Part shown: positions 1-12,700 of the stretch, piece by piece
Layout: each line of letters begins with the position of its first letter
Position numbering within the stretch: position 1 is the first letter of the stretch
Origin: Chloranthus sessilifolius
Taxonomy: Eukaryota; Streptophyta; Magnoliopsida; Chloranthales; Chloranthaceae
Reading direction: 5' to 3'
DNA: 64,000 bases
Assembly: GCA_021018995.1 (NCBI GenBank)
Contig: CM037586.1
Coordinates: 152,686,060-152,750,059 of the forward strand
The notes under the pieces: generated by a model
The model's database searches: none
The model's input: the letters and a program-made list of their open reading frames with translations, nothing else
What the model was told of the DNA's origin: nothing
Position numbers and translations under genes: made by a program

Positions 1-1319
1 TGATCTTGCAAACGGCTACCATGGTGTGCCCCAATCTGTGTACTCTAATATCTACTATTTTTTTTTTTTAATGGCTAATATTGAAGATCATTTTGATCTG
101 GCGGTATGCAATTAATTTATAGGTTTGATTTTTTAATATGTTCCAATCATGCACAATCACTTGGACTGTTTAGAATGATCATGGATATTTGTCACGTGAT
201 ACTGGAGTGAAATATTTTTTACTAGTGTAATATCACACACATATTTTAATAGTGTAAAATCATTAAAAAGGCTATATCCATTTCACACTGAGACGTCTTG
301 GTCTCGGGGCTATCCGAGATAACTCGGAAATCCAAGATTTCAAACCATGATAGTAACATTTAAATTTAAACTGCCACAAGATTGAGTTGTAGAGGTTAAG
401 TGAGGTCTCATAAATGATTTCAAACTAGTAAGCTAAATTTCAAAAGTGAGGTAAGGTTAGCGGGTGCATAAATAAGCCTTTTCCTTTAGGGGATGTTTGA
501 TATCTTTGAAATCAATGAAGTACAATGAAATTTATTTTGACTTTCCTATTTGATTTGAATTTTAGGGTCTAAGGACACGAGATTAGTTTTCAATCACATA
601 CAATTATGATTACAAATGAAATATTTGATTTGTTTGACAAAAAATAAAAACGTTAAAAGGGCATGTTGGTAATTTGAAATTATAAGTCTGTTAGTAGTTT
701 AGTCAATAATTATTAGATTTGGATACTTGCGGAGTATGTGGATTAGCTCTTACTGTTGTTTTAACGCTCTTGCAAGTAAAGAGAAAAGATTAGAAGAAGT
801 GTTGTAAACGGCGTTCTCGACAGTGTTAGCTGATGAAGACTTCTATAAGACTTTTGTATTTTATATGATTATCTGTGTATAAGATATGTTCATAGTGTGT
901 GGCATATAGTAGTGTCAAACTTTTTATATATAGTCGTTTGAGCCCGATTGTAAAGAGAAGTTGTGATGTTAAATATAGTGAATTGTTCTGACCATTTCTT
1001 AGGAATGAAAGGAAAAAATTTCTATTGTGTTTTTGAAATCTAGTTAGTTTGATAATCTGTATTAGACTGCTTGTTAGAAAATTTTTTATTTTTGGTTCCT
1101 TGGTTTCTTTTAATTTGTCTTGATCAAGACTTGAGATTCAGGTGCATGAATTTTAAGTTGTAACATAGGGTTTGGAAATAACTTCAATAGATCCCACTCA
1201 TGAAATTCGGTGTCTAACTTAAATGATTCTTCGCGTGGAATTCATTTCAGCAATCAGAAATGCTGAAATGAAAATTCTCTTATAAGCTAAAAAGGGATTT
1301 TTCGCACTCTCTCTCTCTC

Positions 1320-1373
<54 letters not shown>

Positions 1374-1847
1374 GATCGCACACCGCTCTCGTCTATCTCT
1401 TAGACCATATGCGATCGACTGCTACTCTCTCTCTCTCTCTCTCATGCATAGGTGAAAACACGGGCCGAGCTCGTATAAAACTGATTAGTTGAAATGAGAC
1501 TGATCGGTCCCATTTCGAGAGACAATGACAAGTTAGACAATGAAGATTGATCAACATCAGTCTCTCTTGCATGAAACCCATCAGTCTCATATGAGATCAA
1601 TTGGTCTAATAGAAAGACTGAGGGCATTTTCATCTAACTAATTTTTCACTTGAATTTTTATTTTTTTTGGCACATTTTCACTTGAATTAAATGTAAGCAA
1701 ATTTCATTAATTTTGACCTTATACAGTAAATATGCTAAAAACATTCGGGGTCTGACTATCTTAGATGAATAAATTCTAAATTGACCTAATTAGATACAGG
1801 GAGGCGTTCTATAAAAAAATAATAATAATAATAAATAAATAAAGGGA
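1..1847. other. AT-rich non-coding flank
   Basis: No supportable gene. The stretch holds an (AT)n microsatellite at about 1323-1370, short CT runs either side of it, and at about 150-480 a degraded piece related to the MITE family better seen at 2394-2730 and 5264-5615. Short open frames around 1393-1633 are unrecognisable and overlap simple repeats. Confidence 0.6.
1323..1370. repeat. (AT)n microsatellite
   Basis: An uninterrupted run of about 24 TA units, directly preceded by a short CT tract. Confidence 0.95.
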
Positions 1848-2256
1848 GGGGTTATTCACACCCGTTTTTCTTGTGTAGAGCACATATTCTTTTATAGGAA
1901 AGAACTGTTGACTGCCTTGAATCAAATGATGGTGATCATTTTTCACCCCAATTTGCAATAAAATAGATCTTGAGATCATGACACACCTATCAGACGGTCA
2001 GATCTTGATCCAACGTGACACATCACAAAAAGTGTGTGATCATGGTTGTACCTATCAGACGATCACTTTGAGGGATGTGTCACATGGAATCAACATATGA
2101 TCGTCTGATAGGTGCCCCATGTTCTCAAGATCTATTGTGTGGGAGATTGGGATGAAAAAAGATCTCTATCACCTGATTCAAAGTAGTCAATGACTTTTTA
2201 TGGTGGGATCGTGTGTTCTTTATAAGTTTAATAGGTGCAAATAACGCCACCCTCGG
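1848..2256. mobile_element. Fold-back MITE, family B, copy 1
   Basis: Almost the whole 0.4 kb folds on itself. The left end (gggttattcacacc) pairs with the right end (ggtgcaaataacgcc). Inside, gactgccttgaatcaaatg pairs with the reverse complement of gattcaaagtagtcaatgac, and the centre has two copies of cctatcagacg in opposite sense. No ORF. Relatives lie at 14680-14960, 33395-33500 and 42233-42655, so this is a dispersed non-autonomous DNA element. The superfamily is not assigned. Confidence 0.7.
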
Positions 2257-2393
2257 ATGGAAATAAATTTCAATTTTCCCTTTCTAGCAGTTAAGCCATA
2301 AACTAATGAACCGAGAACTTATGTTTGAGGACCTCTGTTTAAACTTTGCGACTCAGGCTACTTCTTTAATAAAATCAAAGACGTGACTCTCTG

Positions 2394-2730
2394 GACCATC
2401 ATTTAAACATCAATTAATGATTTAAGAAGTGAATAATTTATACAGTCAAAGTGATAAATCATATATAGAAGGCCAAATAACCCAAAAATCACATAGATTG
2501 GAAGATTTCATCTATCCGATCTCTGCACTCTAATACCAATAATGATTCTTGTTTTTTATGACTGATATTAAAGTTTTCCAAACAGATGATTCACAATCAT
2601 GCTTCAATGATGGATTACTACTTGGACAATTTAGATTGTTTAGAGATGAGTGCCATGTAATATAATAATATATCACACACTTTAATGATGTAAGATCATT
2701 TCAACATCATTTGGTGTTTAAATGTCCATA
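2394..2730. mobile_element. MITE family A, copy 1 (inverted)
   Basis: About 340 bp. The ends are inverted repeats of each other: catcatttaaacatc on the left, and gatgatttaaacacc-like sequence when the right end is reverse-complemented. It shares internal motifs (taagatcatttcaac, gatattaaag) with 5264-5615 but in the opposite orientation. Non-coding. Confidence 0.6.
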
Positions 2731-3095
2731 AGGAGTATCTGAGGTTTGAAATAAAGGTGGCCGCCCCTATGGCCACCTTTTGTGCTGCACAATTTCTTAT
2801 ACACGATGGAGATTGAAATTTATGCGTACCTCGTAAGCTCAAGCAGCACCCTTATTATGATTCCCCCAGCCACCTCTTTCCTTACCATATATTCTCTTAA
2901 CGACTTTATTGGAGCACTTAATCTTAGATATATGCCATTTGTTTTGTTCCCAAAGTGCAATTACTGTTTAAGCATCTATAATCCAAAATGATTTGATGCA
3001 ATTCAGCAAGCCATTATTGATTTTCACTAATGCAATGGCAAATTATAGTGTGGTGTCAATACTCAATAGTGTACCTGGCATGAAACAAAGATATT
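2731..3095. other. Non-coding spacer between MITEs
   Basis: AT-rich. A 69-codon open frame at 2782-2991 has no recognisable motif and is probably chance. Nothing else seen. Confidence 0.5.
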
Positions 3096-3098
3096 TAA

Positions 3099-5240
3099 GG
3101 CCTTGCTTGGTAAGATAAAAATGTAATTACATAGGTAGAAATAAAATTTAGTTTTTAATTGTTATTGTTTGATAACTATTAAGGAGATGGAAATAAAATT
3201 AAGTCGGTTCGCATGAAAATTAAATTTTCATACACTAAATCATTTTAAGTGAAAACTATTTCAACTTTTTACGTGGCTGAAATTAAGTTTTCCACTAATA
3301 AAATAATAATTTTTTATCATTGCAAATCTAAAGTTACTTGTAAACAATCTAAAAGCAAAAAAAATTATATTTTTATTTTTAAAAAGTAACTTCCATTTCT
3401 ACGATCACTATGACAACCACATTATCTACATACTCTTTTATACTAATATTTGACTTTCGTCAAAGTTTGAATTTTAATCAAACTTTAATTAGATATACAA
3501 GTTATATAAAGTTTTGACTTTTGATCAAACTTTGACTACTGAAACATGATAATAAGTTGTAAGATAGTAATATATTATCAAATTTTTTGGAGTCAAAGGT
3601 TACCTTTAAGGTCAAACTTTGACTTTTAATTAAAATTTAATTTTTTATTAAACGCTGACTCCTAAAAAATGATACTGTCATGTTGATATATAATTTGATA
3701 CTAAATTCTCAATTGTATTAGTCAATAGTTTAATCTTTAATCAAACTTTGACTTTTACACAAAATTTATTTTTAATCAAACTCGAAACCTACTTATAGAT
3801 AAAGTATATTACTACATAAATTTATACCGTAAAAGTGCAACTTTTTCTTGGTCAAAATTTGACTTTTTGTCAAAGTTCAAAATTCTTTAAAATGTTATAA
3901 ACTTTAATTAATGGAATATTATAATTAAAAATATCTATCATTATTTTAATTTGTAACTTAAAAATACATTGCCTCATTTTTATTGGTCAAAGTTTCACTT
4001 TTATTAAAATTTTAACTTTAGTCAAAATTTGATTAGTATATTTTGACAGTAGATAGTGATTATTGCTATTGTTATTTATATTTTGGTAATGTAAATTTTT
4101 ATCAGTCAGTTTGATATGTGGTCAAACTTTGACTTTGTAACACAATTTAATTTTTTCCAACTTTTGTAGTCCCAATGAGATTATCATTTTTTATTTATTA
4201 TTTTGTAGTATATTATCAAATTTTATTTTACTTTTTTTTATATTTAATCAAAGTTTGACTTTTTAAAAAATTGATATTTGATCAAATTTTTTACTAGTGT
4301 AACCTAGCGATGAATACAAATACTATTATATTAGTTTGTAGCTTAGCAGTACAATGCCAAATTTTCTATTGGTCAAAGTTTGACCTTTTAAAAAATTGAA
4401 TTTTCTTTCGACGTGTAATCTTATAGTACATACTAGTATTTATTATGTAACTTTGTACTTATTCTTAAAAATTTTTATTAATCAAAATTTTACGTTAGGT
4501 CAAAGTTTGCCTTTTATTAAAAGTGGATATTTTATCAAATTTTAACTAATGTAACCTAACGATGTATATGAATACTGTTATGTTAATTTGCACTTAGACT
4601 TTATAATTTGTTTATACATTGCAAAATTTTCTCTCGATTAAAGTTAAAATTTTAGTCAAAGTTTGACTTTTATAAAAATTTAATTTCATTTCAACGTGTA
4701 AACTCATGATATATATTAGCATTTACAACTTTGTTATTTAGCTTTACATATTTTTATTGATCAAAATTTTTAGTTTTATCAAACTTTGACTTTTATGTGA
4801 GTTTGACTTTTCAAACTCTGACTCATGTAATTTGGTAATAAATAGTGTATTATGGAGTTAATTTGTAACATAATAAAATATTATTAAAAAAATTATTGGT
4901 TAATATTTGACTTTGATTATGATTTTAATAATAATAAAAAAATTTAATATATGACTAGTGCAATAAGAAGTGACAAATTAGATATTTTCCTAAATAATTT
5001 TTTTTCTTCTTTTATCATTAAGTATTTGTTAAAATTAACTTTTACTTTCATAAAAGTAGAAAATATGTGATCCAAACAAACTAATCAAACATCAGAAATC
5101 AATTTCGAATGAAAGTCATTTCTCAAACACACTAATTAAATAGTGAAATATCCATTTCTAGAGGAAATCATTTCCTAAGAAATCAACTAAGAAACTAGTT
5201 TTATTTCTTCTTTGGAGTTTAATTGCTATCAAACAGGGCC
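3099..5240. mobile_element. PIF/Harbinger-like non-autonomous element
   Basis: A 2.1 kb very AT-rich block bounded by imperfect inverted ends: GGCCTTGCTTGGTAAGATAAA on the left, and the reverse complement of the right end, GGCCCTGTTTGATAGCAATTA. Both sides are flanked by TAA (3096-3098 and 5241-5243), which fits the 3-bp TWA duplication of PIF/Harbinger/Tourist elements. No transposase ORF is visible. The interior is dominated by degenerate copies of a short unit containing gtcaaagtttgac. It lies about 1.2 kb upstream of the K+ channel start codon. The superfamily call rests only on termini and TSD. Confidence 0.5.
3420..4920. repeat. Array of degenerate gtcaaagtttgac units
   Basis: By hand count there are about 26 TTGAC or GTCAA cores in 1.5 kb, often as the near-palindrome gtcaaa-n-tttgac. 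TTGAC is the W-box core recognised by WRKY factors, but here the motif is most simply the repeat unit of the surrounding element. Confidence 0.75.
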
Positions 5241-5263
5241 TAATGAGAAAATGGCTCCTGGCC

Positions 5264-5615
5264 AACATTTAAATGGTGTTTAAATGATCTTACACTATTA
5301 AACTAGAGTTTATTTATTATTACGCCATATGCGCACATTTTGTCATCAATATAAACTGCCCAAGTGGCAATCTAGCATTGGAAAATGGTTTAGCCAAAGA
5401 ATTAAGCTCGTAAGTGGATGTTAACCATCCGAGTGGCGAACTTTAATATCAGCCATTAAAACTAAAAACAACGATTGGCATTAGAGTGCACATATCTAAT
5501 GGTTCAAATCTATAAAAAAATGTGACTTTTGGACCTATTTTCCTTTAATTTATGATTTATCACCTTGACAATGTAATGGTGTAAGATCATTTAAATACCA
5601 AAATGATGTTTAATC
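5264..5615. mobile_element. MITE family A, copy 2
   Basis: The ends form an imperfect inverted repeat of about 38 bp: tggtgtttaaatgatcttac on the left and gtaagatcatttaaatacca on the right. The interior shares accatccgagtggcgaactt and taatatcagccattaaaa with copies near 14230-14490 and 15300-15560. Non-coding. Confidence 0.65.
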
Positions 5616-6119
5616 ATTTTAGTAGCAATTATATGTGTTTTAGGAAGTGATTTCTTTTCCAATATTTAATTCCTGAGCACTGGTAAGGTCCAACTAGGTT
5701 GAATTGGATTTCATGTTCAACCACATCTGAAGCCCTTGGAAATAGAAAATCTTCCAGCACGTCATCCTATAAAAAGTGAATACCATAAAAGTCAAGATTC
5801 TCGCATATCCAAGAGCTGCAGAGGTTGTTGAACTCGAAATCTGGTTGCCTGATTAGACTTAATCATTGCCCTTCATTCCCATCTATCAAAAGGCGCAGTT
5901 TAATAAAAGGGTATGCACTGAGAAATTATAAATTTAGAATTGAGAACTGTCCAAAATATAAATCCCCACCCTTTGCTTTCACTGAACATAAAATGGTCCC
6001 TAGACTCCCCCCAGTCTTGCAAACTTACACTTCTAGTTGAACTGCTTTTCATCATATGAACACAAACCTACAGTGTTCCTGAGTACCACCCTGTTTCTCT
6101 TCTTTTCCAGAGTTAAAAT

Positions 6120-6212
6120 TTCAACCTCGATTTCAAGCTGTTGATGCTTTTCTGCCCAAAATTTATACCCTTGATTTCGAGCTATTGACGCTTTTCTACC
6201 GGAAATTTATGA
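6120..6212. repeat. Imperfect tandem duplication, unit ~48 bp
   Basis: Two units share tgatttc-agct-ttga-gcttttct followed by aaatttat. They sit in the putative leader of the channel gene. Confidence 0.6.
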
Positions 6213-6371
6213 TTTCGAAGTTCTCAGTTGTTTAGGCTGGCACGTAGTTTTTGTAGGCCTGTAATTCCCAAGATCTCAAAGATCAATGGTGAATTGATTT
6301 TCTATAAGAATTAGAGGTTGTGGTTTGGAACTTTTTTGAAAACTAGATTTTGTGCTTATAGAAAGAAGGAC

Positions 6372-6375
<4 letters not shown>

Positions 6376-6417
<42 letters not shown>
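6376..6417. repeat. (AT)n microsatellite
   Basis: About 20 AT units, about 40 bp upstream of the predicted ATG. Confidence 0.95.
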
Positions 6418-6422
<5 letters not shown>

Positions 6423-6455
6423 TAATTTATATTTTTCCTGATCGAGGTCATTTCC

Positions 6456-6673
6456 ATGATGCCTCCGGGAGAAAAAGATGTAGTGGAGGTGGAATACGAA
6501 TTGGAGGAGTTGAAGGATCGGATAGGATCTTCCCGTGGGAGTCAATTCGCTCTGCTAAAAAACGAGTTAGGACTCGATCCGACTCGGAGGAGAAAACTAA
6601 GTCCACAGAGCGTTCTTCAAAGGCCAAGGAAAAGGTGTTCCAATGGATACTTCATTGAACCCGAAAAAAGCTG
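6456..6673 (+). CDS. SKOR: K+ channel exon 1 (cytosolic N-terminus)
   Basis: Encodes the acidic N-terminus with ELEELKDRIGSSRGSQFALL, the conserved D-R-I-x-SSRG-x-x-F-x-L motif of SKOR/GORK, and ends at IEPEKSW. ATG at 6456 is directly followed by a second in-frame ATG at 6459; no upstream in-frame start is needed. The donor is tg|gttctc, a poor match beyond GT, because a (CT)n microsatellite starts immediately after it. Splicing to exon 2 gives SWWYQAW, one Trp more than the RWY of relatives, so the exact junction is unsure by one codon. Confidence 0.75.
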
Positions 6674-6749
<76 letters not shown>

Positions 6750-9700
6750 CATATCCCAAATGGAAAAAAGTCACGAAAGCTATGCTTATGTTCTGTGGAG
6801 AAAACAGAGTGTTATCTAGTGCACTTTCGCATTCCACATGCAAGTCATTTTTAGGAGGGATATTGGCTCTTAGCCATCATTTAAATACCAAACTGGTGTA
6901 TGGGCACTTTTGAAAACAATGCTTCAAAAATAAACTTTTTAGCAAAATAGACCCGACTTCAAATGTTTTAAAAAAATTGTGTTTTCAGGGATTTTAGAAC
7001 TTTTGAAAATCGTAAAAGCACTATTTTTTTACAAACGTTTTAGAAAAACCAGTGCTTTCACGGTTTTCTGGAATTCTAAAATCTGTAAAAGCGCCGTTTT
7101 TCTAAAATGTTTGAAGTCAGGTCTTTTTTGCTAAAAAGTTTATTTTTGAGGCATGTTTCTCTAATTATCGCACACTAGGGCACTTGTGATCAATTTAAAT
7201 GGTCCAACGGTAATTTATCATTAGAACATGTTTTTGATGGAATCTAAATGGATCTGACGATCCGACCATCCAAAATTAAGCCTAGAGATCTAGGCGCACG
7301 ATCAATCAAAAACCAATAAATATACAAACTATAAATATGCGCACCTTGAGTGTTAGCCATTGATGGTTGGTTGCCGATCTTCAACGATGTTCTCGCGTTC
7401 AATGTCTCCTAGCACAATGGGGATGCTCTCGCCAATAGGGAGGATTGAATTATGTCGAGCTATCGTTGGGACCAGGCACCCCTTATATTTATAGCCAAAG
7501 AGTCCTATCCCATTAAGGACTGAAATTGCTAATTATAGTGTGATTAGAAATCACAATCATACTTTAACTGAAAGACTCAACAAGCAGTTGCCTATTCTCT
7601 TCAAACTCACCAGAATAGCAATTGTACATCTTAAGGTTGATCTTATACCATTCACTGGTCAACGGGTTTGACCATAGTGATGGCCACCAAAATAGAAACG
7701 CTACTCTCACTTGGCCAAACTATGCCAATAAACTCCATTACCCAATGTTAGCTAACTTTCTTTGAATGGTAAGTCACAATCAATCTCAATCAAAGTCTTT
7801 AATAAATCCGGTCAAATTGAGAATTTCAACAGAATCAATGTAGTCAATATATCATATCATCGATATATGACCGCTCATTAGTCACTGTATTGGAAGTCAT
7901 CCCCGACATGGATTCCAACTAGTATGATGTTACATAGATTGTAAGTTTACAAACTGAATGGTGATTACATGTAAACTCAATCTAATATTGGTCCTACTTT
8001 ATTGTCATCTCGGCACCATATGTTCCAAGGAGTTATTTGCATAAAATGGAAAAGCAAATAAATAAATTTTATTTCAATCAATTAAACAAATGTATTCACT
8101 CGCATATATCCACTCTCAAAGGCTATCAAAATTATCTCACAACCCCATACAAACATGCTCCAAAAGAGCGTGGGAGGTAAACCTTTGTGAGAGGGTCACC
8201 AACATGAGTGTCGATTTATCTTTTCAACAGATACTGATTTGATTCTCGAACTTTCTCCTTACAACAAGATATTTTATATCAATATATTTGGAACCCCACT
8301 AATCTTGTTGTTATTGGAGATAGCAATCGCGATGAATTGTCACAAAAGATTCTCAAAGGCTTTGAAATAGTATCAACAACTCAAGCCACGAGATAAAATT
8401 CTCAACCATATCGCCTCACATGTTGCCTCAAAACATGCAACTAATTTCGCTTCCATAGTGGAGGAAGTAGTCTTTGTTTAACGCTCTTCCAAGATATAGG
8501 TCCACCGCAAGCATAAAAATATAACCCGATGTGGACCTACGGTGTCTTGACACCCAAAGATAGTCAAGATCTGAATAACCAATAACTTCAAGGTTATTCG
8601 ACCTTTTTATGTGAGCATGTGTCCTTTAGTCCCTTGTAAATAGCGAAAAACCTTCTTAGTCGCTTTCCAATGATCCAAACCAGATTACATTGGTACCGCC
8701 AAGCATGCCAACTATATACGCTATATCCGAGTAGCATGCATTGTGCATCCATGAGACTCGCAACTGTCGATGCATAGGACATTGCCCCCATCTGTTTTCT
8801 CTCTAGATCGATCCTGGGACTCTGAAGTAGACTAAATTTATCACAAATAAGAAAGCGTAACAATTGTGCATGTTAAACCTTTAAGAACTTTATCAATATA
8901 AGCTCTTTGAGACAATCCCAATATATGCGGGCTCTATCTCGATGAATCTCAATTCCTATCACGTAGGAAGCTTCACCAAGATCTTTTATATCAAAACTCT
9001 TTGATAAAAAGTTCTTTGTCTCATATAACATGCCCAAATTGCTACTCACAAGTAAGATATCATCAACGTATAAAACAAGGATGATAAACTTACTGATTTT
9101 AAGATATATGCATTGATCCACGATTTTTCTTTAAAACCAAAATTTGAAATGACTTCGTGAAATTTTAAGTACCATTGTCGAGATGCTTTAAACCATATAG
9201 AGACCTTTTGAGTCTACAAACTAAATGACTCCCCTCAACTGAAAACCTTGGGTTGTGTCATAAAGACATCTTCATGCAAGTCGCCATTCGAAAAGCGCTT
9301 TAACATCCATTTAATGCAATTCTAAGTCAAAATGAGTTACTAATGCCATGACTATCCGAAAGGATTCCTTTCTAGAGACAGGAGAGAATGTCTCTTTATA
9401 GTCTATTCCTTCTTTTTGAGTGAAACCTTTAGCGACTAACCTGGCCTTGTATCTTTCTATATTACCTTTGGAATCTTGCTTGGTTTTAAAAACCCATTTA
9501 CAGCCTACAGGCTTGACTCCATTAGGTAACTCACAAAGATCCCAGACCGAGTTATGTTTCATTGATTTCAACTCATCTTTCATGGCTTCGAGCCATTGAG
9601 TGGATTTGTCGCTCTTCATGGCTTGGCTAAAGGAAACAGGATCTGATTCCTTTCCAAAATCAAACTCACTCTCATTTAGGTAAACTATATAGTCATCAGA

Positions 9701-12700
9701 AATGGCAGGCTTCTTTGCTCTCTCTGATCTACGCAATGGTAGATCAGTGGCAGTCACCATGGGAGCAAGAGCCTCCTCAATGTGGGGTGTGTCAATAGGT
9801 ATAGCCACAGGTACATCAACATTGGCTTGAATAACTGGTGTTGGTGCCACTTTTTCTTGGATAAAAGGGATAGGAATTATAATCCGATTCTCCTCAAAAG
9901 TGATTTTCCTAAGCTCTATACCCCCACTGATCTCACGATCCTCAAAGAATTTTGCATGTCTAGTCTCAACAATCCGGGTACTATGAGTGGGGCAATAAAA
10001 TCTGTAGCCTTTTGATCTATCAGGGTAACCAATGAAATAACAACTTATAGTTTTAGGGTCCAATTTTCCTAATTGTGGGTTGTACACCTTTGCTTGAAAA
10101 AGCATTTAAATGTGTAAATATCCTAAAGTCGGTTTTCTTCCTACCCATAGCTCATAAGGAGTCTTGGGATTTACTAGGAACTCGATTTAGGATATGCACT
10201 TGTTTTGAAGGCTTCTCCCACAAGAACGAGGGCAACGAGTTGCATAACATGCTTCTCACCATATCCATAAGAGTACGATTTCGCTGCTCACCTACACCGC
10301 TTTTGTTGTGTTCGGCATGGTGTATTGAGCGACAATGCCATGCTCTTGTAGATATAGGCGAAGGGTCTGGATTACACTGCTTCAGAGTATCTACCATAGT
10401 ACTCTCCGCCTCTATCAGATCTCACAATTTTAATCTTCGAATTGAGTTGTAACTCAACTTCGGCTTTATAGATTTTAAACATATCCAGGGCCTCAGATTT
10501 CTCGTGAATGAGAAATATATAACCAAAACGAGAATAATCATCAGTGAAGGTAATAAAATACTTTTGACCACCAATAGCGGGAGTTGGAAACGGTCCACAA
10601 ATATCAGTGTGGACTATTTCCAAACTAAATCGAGAGCCCCTTTCTTATTAGTCTTTGTGAGTTTCCCTTTAACGCAATCAACACAAGTATTGAAATCAGA
10701 GAAATCGAGCGCATCGATTATATCATCTTTAATTAACCTCTCCATTCTATCCTTAGATATATGGCCTAAACGTTTATGCCATAAAATGGAGGAGTTATCG
10801 AGTGCTCGTTTTCGTTTCTTACTTATTTTATCATTCACATGCATAGAAACTAAAGATTGGGCATAAGATGAATCCAAGTTCAACTGATAAAGATTGCCCA
10901 TTAATGAGCCACCACCCACAATATCGGAATTGAATAATAGAGTAAACATATTATGTCCAAATTTAAATTCAAAACCTAATGAATCCAATTTAGAAATTGA
11001 GATAAGGTTTCTAGTGATACTGGGAACATAAATAGTATCAACTAAATCCAAAATGAAACCACTATCTAAAATGAGACGGAGAGTCCCAATGGCCTCCACG
11101 TCTGCTTCTACTCCATTCCCGAGTTTGATGGTACGTTCGCCTTTACTTAGCTTCCTGCTGGATCGAAATCCCTGCATTGAATTACTTATGTGAATAGTTG
11201 CACCAGAATCTATCCACCAAGTATTGCGTGGAGTATCAACATAAAGTGATTCAAAACACACAAAAGGTCATTACCTTTCTTAACTAGCCAATCTACGTAT
11301 TTACGATAATTCTTCTTAATGTGTCCCTTCTTCTTCTGAAGTGACACTTGATGCCAGTAGATGTGCTAGCCTCTCCTTGTTTGGTTTAGGTGGAGGAGCT
11401 TTCCGTTCTTTCCTTTATATTGTCGGTTTTCGCGAAATTTCGTTTCGATGGGCCAAGAGCGTAATGGGCACTTTCAAGTTTTTCAAATTTTAAAAGTCGT
11501 TCTTCTTCTTGGACACAGTGAGCGATTAACTCGTTCATCTTCCACTTCTCTTTCTGCGTGTTATAATTGATCTTGAACGGGCCAAATTGCGCAGGAAGAG
11601 AAGTCATAATGAAGTGAACAAGATAACCTCAGAAAAACCCATGTCCAGTTCTTTCAATTGAGTGGCCATGCCACTCATTTTCATAATGTGCTCCCGGACG
11701 CCGCTATGACCATCATATTTCATGGTTCCCATTTTAACAATTAGACTCGGCAAGGGCTTTAGAAGTCCTTGAAATTGTTCCTTAATGGCTTGCATGTATT
11801 CTTTTTGCGATGTCTGAGTCGAGAATACCTCCCGAATCGCATCAGACAATGGAACTCTTTATGATCATGAGGCTCATACGATTTGATCTATCCCATTTTC
11901 TAAATCCGTATGGTTCCTTGCCGGATCCTCGAGGCATCGTGATGAGCTCCTTGGGTTTATCAGATCGTATAGCATAGTCAAGATCCATGCAGCCTAGAAC
12001 AATTGCAACTTGTTCCTTCCATTTCTTATAATTTGATCCACTCAAAAGTTCAATTCCACCAATCATACTGGTTATGATAGACGGGTTCAATGCTGCACAA
12101 TAATTAAGGGTTTTATTATGTCCACATACAATCGAAGTAACTATCAATTCCACAAGATTATAATTATAGTATGACGAAAGTTAAAATATGTCAAGGAATA
12201 TAAAAATTAAAACCAATGTGATTTTATTGAGAAACAATTTGTGTCATTATGAGCCTCCGTTGGGTCGAGTCATAACACACTAGCCGCTTCCTCAATCTAT
12301 ATTAATGATGGTGGTACTAATTGCGTCGTTATGACCCTCCGTTGGGTCGAGTCACAACACGCGAGCAGTACCCACACACACAAAATAATGAATAGTGAAA
12401 CACAGCCATCATATAACATTAAGTGATTCATCACCGTTGGGCAGAAGAATCCCTTATGTTGTAACGCCAACGTTCACTACACATTTACACTGGATTTGTA
12501 ACACGTTTTTGAACAAAATTAAACCTCACTATGAAAACCACGGCACTAGGAAAGATCATCACCGTTGGGCAGAAGAATCTTTCCAAAGCCATGTTTTCAA
12601 ATTAGGCTTGATAATAATTTAGATGATCACAAAACGTGTTATGAGGAGGTGTCAAAAAAGACAACAAACGAGCATTATAAAGTGTAAGTACCAGCCATGG

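Larger units (their letters stand above)
5616..6455 (+). other. Upstream/leader region of the K+ channel gene
   Basis: This contains whatever promoter and 5' leader the channel gene uses, but no TATA box or transcription start can be assigned. It includes an imperfect ~48-bp tandem duplication at about 6120-6212 and an (AT)n run at 6376-6417 that ends about 40 bp before the start codon. A 71-codon open frame at 5825-6040 has no recognisable features. Confidence 0.4.

Noticed and set aside
5825..6040. 71-codon frame upstream of the channel
   Set aside because: No recognisable motif; falls in the likely promoter or leader region.
6652..6843. Arg-Glu repeat protein on the minus strand
   Set aside because: Pure product of the CT microsatellite.
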